Made by a program: the position numbers and the translations under genes. A stretch of DNA of 64,000 bases, from assembly GCA_963728985.1 (NCBI GenBank), contig CAVSME010000005.1, positions 62,001-126,000 of the forward strand. The letters are read 5' to 3'. A model generated the notes under the pieces. The model made no database searches. It was not told the DNA's origin and saw nothing but the letters and a program-made list of their open reading frames with translations. Numbering within the stretch: position 1 is the stretch's first letter; the number at the start of each line of letters is the position of its first letter. Source of the stretch: DASXAI01 sp963728985 (GTDB lineage Bacteria > Actinomycetota > Acidimicrobiia > Acidimicrobiales > Ilumatobacteraceae). Of this stretch, positions 1 to 9,097 are shown piece after piece.

Positions 1-2
1 GG

Positions 3-704
3 AACTGCCCGCTCTACATCGTGCACATGTCGGCGTCGGAGGCGCTCGAAGCGGTGGCCGAGGCCCGCCACCAGGGTCGCAACGTCTTCGCCGAGACCTG
101 CCCGCAGTACCTGTACCTGACGCTCGAGGAGACGCTGGCCAAGCCCGGCTTCGAGGGCGCCAAGTGGGTCTGCTCGCCCCCCATCCGTACCGGCCACGCC
201 CACCACCAGTCCGACCTGTGGAAGGGCCTGCGCATGAACGAGCTGGCCTGTGTCTCCACCGATCACTGCCCGTTCTGCATGAAGGACCAGAAGGAGCTCG
301 GCGTCGGCGACTTCTCCAAGATCCCGAACGGCATCGGCAGCGTCGAGCACCGCATGGATCTCATCTACCAGGGCGTGGTCACCGGCGACATCTCCTTGAC
401 CCGATGGGTCGAGACCTGCTGCACCACGCCGGCGCGCATGTTCGGCCTCTTCCCCCGCAAGGGCATCATCGCCCCCGGCAGCGACGCCGACATCGTGATC
501 TACGACCCTGGTGCCCGCCAGACCATCAGTCACGACACCGCTCACATGAACATGGACCACTCGGCGTGGGAGGGCGTGGAGATCGCCGGGCGGGTCGACA
601 CCGTGCTGTCGCGAGGCACCGTGGTGGTCGAGGGCGACCGCTACGTCGGGACGAAGGGTCACGGGCAGTACCTGCAGCGGGGTCTGACCCAATACCTGAA
701 CTGA
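3..704 (+). CDS. hydA: Dihydropyrimidinase / D-hydantoinase, C-terminal part (5' end outside window)
   Basis: The reading frame is open from the left edge (NCPLYIVHMS), so the N-terminus with the first metal ligands lies upstream. About 233 residues are visible, roughly half of a normal 460-480 aa dihydropyrimidinase. The visible part has the STDHCPF segment, whose Asp is a metal ligand and general base in amidohydrolases, and the C-terminal composite beta-domain (PGSDADIVIYDP). The family opens the ring of dihydrouracil or dihydrothymine to N-carbamoyl-beta-amino acids in the cytoplasm. The stop is 11 bases before the semialdehyde dehydrogenase start, so the two are co-transcribed. Hydantoinase or allantoinase activity cannot be excluded from a fragment, but the neighbours favour pyrimidine breakdown. 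Confidence 0.9.
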   Translation, partial: NCPLYIVHMSASEALEAVAEARHQGRNVFAETCPQYLYLTLEETLAKPGFEGAKWVCSPPIRTGHAHHQSDLWKGLRMNELACVSTDHCPFCMKDQKELGVGDFSKIPNGIGSVEHRMDLIYQGVVTGDISLTRWVETCCTTPARMFGLFPRKGIIAPGSDADIVIYDPGARQTISHDTAHMNMDHSAWEGVEIAGRVDTVLSRGTVVVEGDRYVGTKGHGQYLQRGLTQYLN

Positions 705-715
705 GGGGAGCGTTC

Positions 716-2206
<1,491 letters not shown>

Positions 2207-2216
2207 GAGCCCGTCG

Positions 2217-3233
2217 GTGGACTTCGGCGTCGTCCTCCAGACCAACCCGCCGGCGTGGCGCGTCGTCGAACTGGCGCGCCAGGCGGAGCTGCTGGGCTTC
2301 AGTCACGTCTGGACGTTCGACTCGCACCTCCTGTGGCAGGAGCCGTTCGTCATCTACAGCCAGATCCTGTCGGCCACCCGCAAGGTGATCGTCGGGCCCA
2401 TGGTGACCAACCCAGCCACGCGCGATTGGACGGTGACGGCGTCGCTGTTCGCCACGCTCAACGAGATGTTCGGCAACCGGACCGTCTGCGGCATCGGGCG
2501 GGGCGACTCGGCCGTGCGGGTCACCAACGGCAAGCCCACCACGCTGGCCACGCTGCGCGACTCGATCCACGTCATCCGGGAGCTGGCCAACGGTCGGGAG
2601 GTCGAGTACAAGGGCAGCACGCTGCGCTTCCCGTGGGGGCTGGGCAGCCGGCTCGACGTGTGGGTGGCCGCCTACGGGCCCAAGGCCCTGCAGCTCACCG
2701 GGGAGGTGGCCGACGGCTTCATCCTCCAGCTGGCCGATCCCGACATCACGGCGTGGACCATCAAGGCGGTGCGGGAGGCGGCCGAGGGCGCCGGGCGCGA
2801 TCCGGCGTCGGTGGCGATCTGCGTCGCCGCGCCTGCCTACGTCGGCGACGACCTCGCCCACGCCCGTGACCAGTGCCGCTGGTTCGGCGGCATGGTGGGC
2901 AACCACGTGGCCGACATCGTCGCTCGCTACGGCGCCGACAGCGGGGTGCCGAAAGCACTCACCGACTACATCGCCGGTCGCCAGGACTACGACTACAACG
3001 AGCACGGCCGCGCCGGCAACACCCACACCACGTTCGTGCCCGACGGCATCGTCGACCGGTTCTGCCTCCTCGGCCCACCCGCCGCCCACGTCGAGCGCCT
3101 CCTCGAGCTGAAGTCACTCGGTGTTGACCAGTTCGCCATCTACCTGCAACACGACTCGAAAGAATCGACGTTGCAGTCCTATGCCGAGCACGTCATGCCC
3201 GCCGTGGCCGACCAGGTGATCGCCAGATCGTGA
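2217..3233 (+). CDS. LLM-class (probably F420-dependent) oxidoreductase
   Basis: 338 aa, GTG start at 2217 preceded by AGGAG (2205-2209), which overlaps the upstream stop codon. It has the luciferase-like monooxygenase TIM-barrel pattern: an N-terminal beta strand (MDFGVVLQTNPP), ELARQAELLGFSHVWTFDS, and the G-(I/V)-G-RGDSA segment typical of F420/FMN phosphate binding. It lies between mmsA and the ABC genes and overlaps the permease start by 4 bases (GTGA), so it belongs to the same operon. Its substrate is not evident. RutA, the uracil ring-opening monooxygenase, is also an LLM protein, but I see no specific RutA signature. A role on a pyrimidine-derived intermediate is inference. Confidence 0.8.
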   Translation: MDFGVVLQTNPPAWRVVELARQAELLGFSHVWTFDSHLLWQEPFVIYSQILSATRKVIVGPMVTNPATRDWTVTASLFATLNEMFGNRTVCGIGRGDSAVRVTNGKPTTLATLRDSIHVIRELANGREVEYKGSTLRFPWGLGSRLDVWVAAYGPKALQLTGEVADGFILQLADPDITAWTIKAVREAAEGAGRDPASVAICVAAPAYVGDDLAHARDQCRWFGGMVGNHVADIVARYGADSGVPKALTDYIAGRQDYDYNEHGRAGNTHTTFVPDGIVDRFCLLGPPAAHVERLLELKSLGVDQFAIYLQHDSKESTLQSYAEHVMPAVADQVIARS

Positions 3234-4099
3234 ACCGCCGCCTGCGCAAGGTGGGGATGTTCCTGATCGCCCTCGTCCTCATCGGCCTGCTGTGGGAGGG
3301 CTACAAGTGGTTCGGGACGGCCGTCGACGGCAAGGTGTTCGGCTGGAAGCTGCCCGCCCGCACGACCGACGCCGCCATGCCCCACGTGTGGGACGTCCTC
3401 GCTCGCTTCGGTGATCCCGAGCGGCGCGGCTCGGACACGCCGATCTGGTTCGTGGTGCTCGAAGGGGCCTGGTTCACGTTCCGGGTGGCCATGGTCGGGA
3501 TGGTCGTGGGCGTCGCCGTCGGCCTCGGGCTGGCCATCGTGATGCAGCGGTTCGTGACCGCCGAGCGCGGCTTCCTGCCGTTCGTCATCGTCAGCCAGAC
3601 CGTGCCGCTGGTGGCGCTGGCTCCGCTCGTCGTCGGGTGGGGCGGACGCCTGTCGCTGTTCGGGCTCGACTGGCGGCCGTGGATGTCGGTGTCGGTGATC
3701 GCCGCGTACCTCGCGTTCTTCCCGGTGGCCGTCGGCGGGTTGCGGGGCCTGAGCTCGCCGCCGCCCGAAGCCGTCGAGCTCATGGACTCCTTCGCCGCTG
3801 GGTGGTGGACGACGCTGCGCAAGCTGCGGCTGCCGGCGGCGGTGCCCTACCTCGTGCCGGCGCTGAAGCTGGCGGCGGCGGCGTCGATCGTCGGTGCCGT
3901 CGTCGCCGAGATCTCGACCGGCACGAAGGGCGGCATCGGCCGGCTGATCATCGAGTACTCGCGCGAGGCCACCTCCGACCCCGCCAAGGTGTGGACGGCC
4001 ATGCTCGGCGCCGCCGCCCTCGGCCTGGCGGTCGCCGGGCTGGTCGCGCTCATCGACCTGGCGTTCATGCGCAACCGGCCCCAAGAGGCGACCGCATGA
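3230..4099 (+). CDS. ABC transporter permease (NitT/TauT/pyrimidine type)
   Basis: 289 aa, GTG start overlapping the previous stop by 4 bases. An N-terminal membrane anchor (MFLIALVLIGLLWEG) is followed by several hydrophobic segments and a binding-protein-dependent permease loop with the EAA-like pattern (ELMDSFAAGWWTTLRKLRLPAA). Such permeases form the membrane channel of importers for small oxidised or heterocyclic substrates such as nitrate, taurine, thiamine pyrimidine or riboflavin. It is one of two different permeases flanking the ATPase gene, implying a heterodimeric membrane domain. The operon context suggests a pyrimidine-type substrate. Confidence 0.88.
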   Translation: MNRRLRKVGMFLIALVLIGLLWEGYKWFGTAVDGKVFGWKLPARTTDAAMPHVWDVLARFGDPERRGSDTPIWFVVLEGAWFTFRVAMVGMVVGVAVGLGLAIVMQRFVTAERGFLPFVIVSQTVPLVALAPLVVGWGGRLSLFGLDWRPWMSVSVIAAYLAFFPVAVGGLRGLSSPPPEAVELMDSFAAGWWTTLRKLRLPAAVPYLVPALKLAAAASIVGAVVAEISTGTKGGIGRLIIEYSREATSDPAKVWTAMLGAAALGLAVAGLVALIDLAFMRNRPQEATA

Positions 4100-4863
4100 G
4101 CACCGCCGTCGCCGTCGTCGCCGTGGACAAGATCTTCAACCGGGGCAAGCCCAATCAGGTGGATGCCCTCCAGGGGATCGACCTGGCGGTCGCCCCGGGC
4201 GAGTTCGTGTCGCTCATCGGCCCGTCGGGGTGCGGCAAGAGCACGCTGCTGCGGCTGATCGCCAACCTCACCGACCCGACGGCCGGCACGATCACCGTCA
4301 ACCAGAAGTCGGCCCGTCAGGCCCGGCTCGACCAGGACTACGGGATGGCCTTCCAGGCCGCCGGCCTCTTCGAGTGGCGCAGCGTGGCCAAGAACATCGA
4401 GCTGCCCCTGGAGCTGCAGGGCGTCGACCGCCGCCAGCGCCGGGACCGCGCCCTGGAGCTCCTCGAGCTGGTGAAGCTGCCCGAGTTCGCCGATCACCAC
4501 CCGTGGGAGCTGTCGGGCGGCATGCAGCAGCGCGTCGCCATCGCCCGCGCCCTCGCCGGCCGGCCCGCCATCCTGCTCATGGACGAGCCCTTCGGCGCCC
4601 TCGACGAGATGACCCGCGAGCACATGCAGGACGAGCTGATCCGCATCTGCGCCGAGACTGGGACCACCGTCCTCTTCGTGACCCACTCGATCCCCGAGGC
4701 CGTGTACCTCTCGAATCGGGTCGTCGTCATGTCCCGCCGGCCCGGCCGCATCGTGGCCGACATCGGCGTCGAGCTCGGCCAGCGCACCGAGGACACGCGC
4801 GAGGCGACCGAGTTCTTCAAGAAGATCACCGAGGTGCGCGAGGCGCTGCGGGGGATCGAGTGA
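4096..4863 (+). CDS. ABC transporter ATP-binding protein
   Basis: 255 aa; the ATG overlaps the upstream stop (ATGA). Walker A is GPSGCGKST, the signature is LSGGMQQR, Walker B is ILLMDEPFGALDE, and the H-loop is VTHSIPEA. The overall form matches the SsuB/TauB/ThiZ group, which pairs with NMT1/THI5-like binding proteins. It powers import through the permeases on either side. Both junctions are 4-base overlaps, so translational coupling and equal stoichiometry are likely. Confidence 0.93.
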   Translation: MSTAVAVVAVDKIFNRGKPNQVDALQGIDLAVAPGEFVSLIGPSGCGKSTLLRLIANLTDPTAGTITVNQKSARQARLDQDYGMAFQAAGLFEWRSVAKNIELPLELQGVDRRQRRDRALELLELVKLPEFADHHPWELSGGMQQRVAIARALAGRPAILLMDEPFGALDEMTREHMQDELIRICAETGTTVLFVTHSIPEAVYLSNRVVVMSRRPGRIVADIGVELGQRTEDTREATEFFKKITEVREALRGIE

Positions 4864-5636
4864 GGGCCGAGCGGATCAAGGCGGTGGTCACGCCCCTCGT
4901 GGTGGCCGTGCTGCTCGTGCTCCTGTGGCAGTTCTTCGTCGAGTGGCGCGACATCAAGCCGTTCCTGCTGCCCAAGCCGACCGCCATCTGGGACGAGATC
5001 GCCGACAACGCCAGTGAGATCTGGAAGGCGTCGCGCGTCACCGGCACCAACGCCGTCGTCGGCATCCTGGCCGGCACCGTGCTCGGCGTGGCCGCCGCCA
5101 TGGTGGCCAGCCGCTTCCGCATCGCCGGCGAACTGCTCACCCCACTGGCGGCGGCGGTGAACGCCATCCCGATCATCGTGCTGGCACCCATCTTCAACAA
5201 CATCTTCTCGAGCACCAGCGCCATACCCCGCCGGCTGATCGTGGCCATCATCGTGTTCTTCCCGATCTTCGTGAACACGCTGCGCGGCCTCGTCCAGGTC
5301 GACGCCACCAAGACGGAGCTGATGCGGTCCTACGGCGCCGGCGACTGGGTCATCCTGCGCAAGGTGCGGGTGCCCAACGCGCTGCCGTTCTTCTTCACCG
5401 GGCTCAAGCTGGCCGCCTCGTTGGGCGTGATCGCCGCCGTCGTGGCCGAGTACTTCGGGGGCCTGCAGAACGGCGTCGGCAGCCGCATCACCTCCTACGC
5501 CGGCGCCACCAACTACCCGCGTGCGTGGGCCTACGTGGCCGCCGCCTGCGCCATCGGTCTGGCCTTCTACTGCCTCGCGCTCGCCCTCGAGCGCCTCGTC
5601 ATGCCGTGGCACCACGCCCGGTCCGTCCGTACCTGA
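4860..5636 (+). CDS. ABC transporter permease, second subunit
   Basis: 258 aa, GTG start overlapping the ATPase stop by 4 bases. The N-terminal membrane segment is VVTPLVVAVLLVLLWQF, and the EAA-like cytoplasmic loop reads LMRSYGAGDWVILRKVRVPNALP. It differs clearly from the first permease (3230-4099), so the channel is probably a heterodimer rather than the homodimer seen in many NitT-type systems. It is followed after 28 bases by the binding-protein gene. Confidence 0.88.
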   Translation: MRAERIKAVVTPLVVAVLLVLLWQFFVEWRDIKPFLLPKPTAIWDEIADNASEIWKASRVTGTNAVVGILAGTVLGVAAAMVASRFRIAGELLTPLAAAVNAIPIIVLAPIFNNIFSSTSAIPRRLIVAIIVFFPIFVNTLRGLVQVDATKTELMRSYGAGDWVILRKVRVPNALPFFFTGLKLAASLGVIAAVVAEYFGGLQNGVGSRITSYAGATNYPRAWAYVAAACAIGLAFYCLALALERLVMPWHHARSVRT

Positions 5637-5664
5637 TCCACCCCAGACCCCAACGGGAGGGCCA

Positions 5665-6840
5665 ATGAGAACAACAGCCAAGCGAGTGATGGTGCTCGCA
5701 GGAGCGCTCACGATCCTGGCCGCGGCCTGCGGCAGCGACAACTCCGGTTCGTCGTCGGCGACGACGACGGCTGCTGCGGCCACCACCGCGGCGTCGTCGG
5801 GCGGCGCCTTGAAGAAGGTCAAGCTCCAGCTCCAGTGGTTCACCCAGGCGCAGTTCGCCGGCTACTTCGCCGCCGTCGACCAGGGCCTCTACAAGAAGCA
5901 GGGCCTCGACGTCGAGATCCTCGAGGGCGGCGTCGACATCGTGCCCCAGACCGTGCTGGCGCAAGGCAACGCCGACTTCGCCATCGCGTGGGTGCCCAAG
6001 GCGCTCGCGTCGCGCGAGCAGGGCGCCAACATCACTGACATCGCCCAGATCTTCCAGCGGTCGGGCACGCTGCAAGTGAGCTTCAAGGACAAGAACATCG
6101 CCGCCGCCCCCGCCCTCAAGGGCAAGAAGGTCGGAAACTGGGGCTTCGGCAACGAGTTCGAGCTCTTCGCCGGCATGACCAAGGCGGGCCTGAACCCGGG
6201 CACCGACGTGAGCCTCGTGCAGCAGCAGTTCGACATGCAGGCGCTGCTCAGCGGGGACATCGACGCCGCCCAGGCCATGGTCTACAACGAGTACGCCCAG
6301 GTGCTCGAGGCCAAGAACCCGGCGACCGGCAAGCTCTACCAGCCGAGCGACTTCAACGTCATCAACTGGCAGCAGGACGGCACCGGCATGCTGCAGGACG
6401 CCATCTGGGCCAACAGCGACAAGCTGAAGAGCGACACCGCCTACCAGGACACGGCGACCAGGTTCATCGCCGCTTCCATCGAGGGGTGGGCGTACTGCCG
6501 GGACAACGCCGAGAAGTGCCGTGACATCGTCGTGGCCAAGGGCTCGAAGCTCGGCAACAGCCACCAGCTCTGGCAGATGAACGAGATCAACAAGCTCATC
6601 TGGCCGTCCCCCAACGGCGCCGGCATGATCGACAAGACGGCGTGGGACCAGACGGTGAAGATCTCGCAGGAGACCAAGAACCAGGACGGCGCCACCGTGC
6701 TGACCAAGGCCCCCGACGCGACCGCGTCCACCAACGACTACGTCACCAAGGCGCTGGCATTGGTGAAGGCCGATGGCGTCGATGCCATGGGTGCCGGCTT
6801 CAAGCCGCTCACGGTCACGCTCGAAGAAGGCGGCGCCTAA
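5665..6840 (+). CDS. ABC transporter substrate-binding lipoprotein, NMT1/THI5-like
   Basis: 391 aa with a perfect Shine-Dalgarno GGGAGG at 5655-5660. A basic n-region and hydrophobic core end in the lipobox LAAAC, so the mature protein is a lipid-anchored extracytoplasmic binding protein with a Ser/Thr/Ala linker. The body is a type II periplasmic-binding fold of the NMT1/THI5 group (KVKLQLQWFTQAQFAGYF, then YKKQGLDVEI). Members bind hydroxymethylpyrimidine, riboflavin or related heterocycles. Placement after dihydropyrimidinase and semialdehyde dehydrogenase genes makes uracil, thymine or a dihydropyrimidine the best ligand guess; this is inference. Confidence 0.9.
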   Translation: MRTTAKRVMVLAGALTILAAACGSDNSGSSSATTTAAAATTAASSGGALKKVKLQLQWFTQAQFAGYFAAVDQGLYKKQGLDVEILEGGVDIVPQTVLAQGNADFAIAWVPKALASREQGANITDIAQIFQRSGTLQVSFKDKNIAAAPALKGKKVGNWGFGNEFELFAGMTKAGLNPGTDVSLVQQQFDMQALLSGDIDAAQAMVYNEYAQVLEAKNPATGKLYQPSDFNVINWQQDGTGMLQDAIWANSDKLKSDTAYQDTATRFIAASIEGWAYCRDNAEKCRDIVVAKGSKLGNSHQLWQMNEINKLIWPSPNGAGMIDKTAWDQTVKISQETKNQDGATVLTKAPDATASTNDYVTKALALVKADGVDAMGAGFKPLTVTLEEGGA

Positions 6841-6852
6841 CGCGACCGACGC

Positions 6853-8184
6853 TCAGTGCACGTGCTTGTCGGCGAGCTCCAGGACCTCGTCGAGGATGGA
6901 GATGCCGAGGCGCACGTCGTCGGCCGACGTGGTGCACGGCGGCACGACGTGGATGCGATTGAAGTGGGCGAAGGGCCACAGCCCTCGGGCCTTGCACGCC
7001 GCCACGAGCTCGTTCATCGGCGCTGCCGCCTCGCCGCTGGCGTTGAACGGCACGAACATCTCGCGCGTCTGTCGATCGCGCACCAGCTCGATGGCCCAGA
7101 AGACGCCGAGGCCGCGCACGTCGCCCACGGACGGATGGCGCTCCTGCAGGGCGCGCAGCTCGGGGCCGATGACGTCGGTGCCGAGCGCCCGGGCGTGCTC
7201 GATGATGCCCTCCTCCCTCATGGCGGTGATGGAGGCGACGGCGGCGGCGCACCCGAGGACGTGACCGGAGTAGGTGAGCCCCCCGGGGTAGGGCCGCTCG
7301 GCGAAGGCGTCGGCGATGCGGCGGCTGATGATCACGCCGCCGAGGGGCACGTACCCCGAGTTGACGCCCTTGGCGAAGCAGATGAGATCGGGCGTGACGC
7401 CCCAGTGGTCGACGGCGAACCACTCGCCGCAGCGACCGAACGCCGCCATGACCTCGTCGCAGATCATCACCACGCCGTAGCGGTCGCACAGGTCGCGGAC
7501 GCCCGCCAGGTAGCCGTCCGGCGGCACGAGGATGCCGTTCGTGCCGACCACCGTCTCCAGCATGATGGCCGCCACCGTGGCCGGGCCTTCCAGCACCAGC
7601 ACCTCCTCGAGGTGCTGCAGCGCCCGCTCCGTCTCCTCGGCCTCGGTGGTGGCGTGGAACGCCGAGCGGTACGGGTACGGGCCGAAGAAATGGACCACGC
7701 CGGGAAAGCCCGGCTCGCTCGGCCAGCGTCGGGGATCGCCGGTCATGGTGATGGCGGCACCGGTGCCGCCGTGGTACGACCGGTACGTCGTGAGCACCTT
7801 GTGGCGGCCGGTCACCAGCCGCGCCATGCGGGTGGCGTTCTCCGTGGCTTCGGCACCGCCGTTGGTGAAGAAGACCATGTCGAGATCGCCCGGGGCCAGC
7901 TCGCTGATCAGCCGGGCCGCCTCGCTGCGCTGGTCGTTGGCGTGGAACGGAGCGATCGTGCACAGGCGCTCGGCCTGCTCGCGGATGGCCGCCACCACCT
8001 TGGGGTGCTGGTGGCCGATGTTCACGTTGATGAGCTGCGACGAGAAGTCGAGGTACCGCCGGCCGTCCTCGTCCCAGAACCAGCTGCCCTCGGCGCCCGC
8101 CACCACCACGGGCTGGAGCGCCTTCTGCGCGGACCAGGAGTGGAAGACGTGGGCGCGATCGTCGCGATAGGCCGGGCTCGTCAT
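6853..8184 (-). CDS. Class III (omega-amino acid) aminotransferase
   Basis: 443 aa, a standard length for PLP fold-type I class III transaminases. The Schiff-base lysine is Lys272 in FAKGVNSGYVP, and CDEVMAAFGRCGEWFA contains the PLP-binding Asp. It converges on the importer operon with a 12-base gap. A TAGGCT hexamer on the minus strand (8191-8196) sits 6 bases before the ATG, indicating leaderless transcription. With mmsA nearby, beta-alanine or beta-aminoisobutyrate transamination to the semialdehyde is the most economical role, completing the pathway. Other omega-amino acids are possible. Confidence 0.88.
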   Translation of the reverse strand: MTSPAYRDDRAHVFHSWSAQKALQPVVVAGAEGSWFWDEDGRRYLDFSSQLINVNIGHQHPKVVAAIREQAERLCTIAPFHANDQRSEAARLISELAPGDLDMVFFTNGGAEATENATRMARLVTGRHKVLTTYRSYHGGTGAAITMTGDPRRWPSEPGFPGVVHFFGPYPYRSAFHATTEAEETERALQHLEEVLVLEGPATVAAIMLETVVGTNGILVPPDGYLAGVRDLCDRYGVVMICDEVMAAFGRCGEWFAVDHWGVTPDLICFAKGVNSGYVPLGGVIISRRIADAFAERPYPGGLTYSGHVLGCAAAVASITAMREEGIIEHARALGTDVIGPELRALQERHPSVGDVRGLGVFWAIELVRDRQTREMFVPFNASGEAAAPMNELVAACKARGLWPFAHFNRIHVVPPCTTSADDVRLGISILDEVLELADKHVH

Positions 8185-8190
8185 GAGGAA

Positions 8191-8196
8191 AGCCTA
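8191..8196 (-). promoter_or_regulatory. -10 element of the aminotransferase gene
   Basis: TAGGCT on the minus strand, 6 bases upstream of the ATG at 8184. It overlaps the stop codon of the gene at 8194-9090. Spacing fits a leaderless transcript. Confidence 0.5.
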
Positions 8197-9090
8197 GGTG
8201 TGGCCGAGCATCGACCGGAGCGCCCCCTCCAACGTCGGATGAGCGAACGTGTAGCCGCTGGCGGCGAGCACGCGCGGCAGCACCCGCTGCCCCTCGTACA
8301 GGAGCACGGCGGCCAGCTCCGGACCGAGCAGCAGCTTCGGCCCGAACGACGGCACGGGGAGCACCGTCGGACGGTGCAGCACCGTGCCGAGCGTCTTGGT
8401 CATCTCGGCGTTGGTGACCGGCGCTGGTGCCGTGACGTTCACCGCACCCGACACATCGGCGGTCAGGAGGTGCACGAGCGCGCCGACCTCGTCGTCCAGG
8501 GCGATCCAGCTCTGCCACTGCCGCCCGGTGCCGAAGCGGCCGCCGAGGCCGAGCTTGAACAGCGGCAGCTCCTTCTTCAGGGCGCCACCGCGCGGCGAGA
8601 GCACCACGCCCGAGCGGGTGTGGGCGACGCGGATGCCCGCCTCCCGAGCGGGGTCGGCCGCCGCCTCCCACTGCTGGCAGAGATCGGCGAGGAAGCCGGT
8701 GCCGGGGGCCGACGTCTCGTCGAGCTCCTCGTCGCCCCGGTCGCCGTACCACCCGACGGCGGAGGCCGACACGAGCACGCCCGGCGGGCGGGCCAGCCCG
8801 GCGATGGTCCGGGCGATGAGACCGGTGCCCAGGACGCGGCTGTCGACCAACTCGCGCTTGTAGGCGTCGTTCCAGCGCTTGTCGCCGATGCCGGCGCCGG
8901 CGAGGTGGACCACGGCGTCGACACCGTCGAGGCCGTTGGCGTCGATCGTGCCCGCCTTGGGATCCCAGCTGACGGCGTCGCCGGTGGCAGCGCCGCGGAC
9001 GACGCGGACCACGCGGTGGCCGGCGGCGCCGAGGGCCTCGACGAGCGCGGTTCCTATGAGTCCGGACGAGCCGGTGACTGCGACATCCAT
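8194..9090 (-). CDS. TIGR01777-type NAD-dependent epimerase (YfcH/SulA-like)
   Basis: 298 aa, ATG start 7 bases after the kimA stop, so probably in the same transcript. The N-terminal Rossmann motif is TGSSGLIGTALVEAL. The middle has SASAVGWYGDRGDEELDE, typical of the YfcH/Slr1223/SulA family, and the C-terminal DUF1731-like end reads LEGALRSMLG. Members are atypical extended SDR proteins of mostly unknown substrate, linked in some organisms to cell division. The sequence gives no sign of a specific substrate. Confidence 0.88.
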   Translation of the reverse strand: MDVAVTGSSGLIGTALVEALGAAGHRVVRVVRGAATGDAVSWDPKAGTIDANGLDGVDAVVHLAGAGIGDKRWNDAYKRELVDSRVLGTGLIARTIAGLARPPGVLVSASAVGWYGDRGDEELDETSAPGTGFLADLCQQWEAAADPAREAGIRVAHTRSGVVLSPRGGALKKELPLFKLGLGGRFGTGRQWQSWIALDDEVGALVHLLTADVSGAVNVTAPAPVTNAEMTKTLGTVLHRPTVLPVPSFGPKLLLGPELAAVLLYEGQRVLPRVLAASGYTFAHPTLEGALRSMLGHT

Positions 9091-9097
9091 GGCGTGC

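Noticed and set aside
164..715. Upstream extension of the mmsA frame to 164
   Set aside because: The extension lies inside the dihydropyrimidinase gene in another frame. The ATG at 716 has a good Shine-Dalgarno and the family N-terminus.
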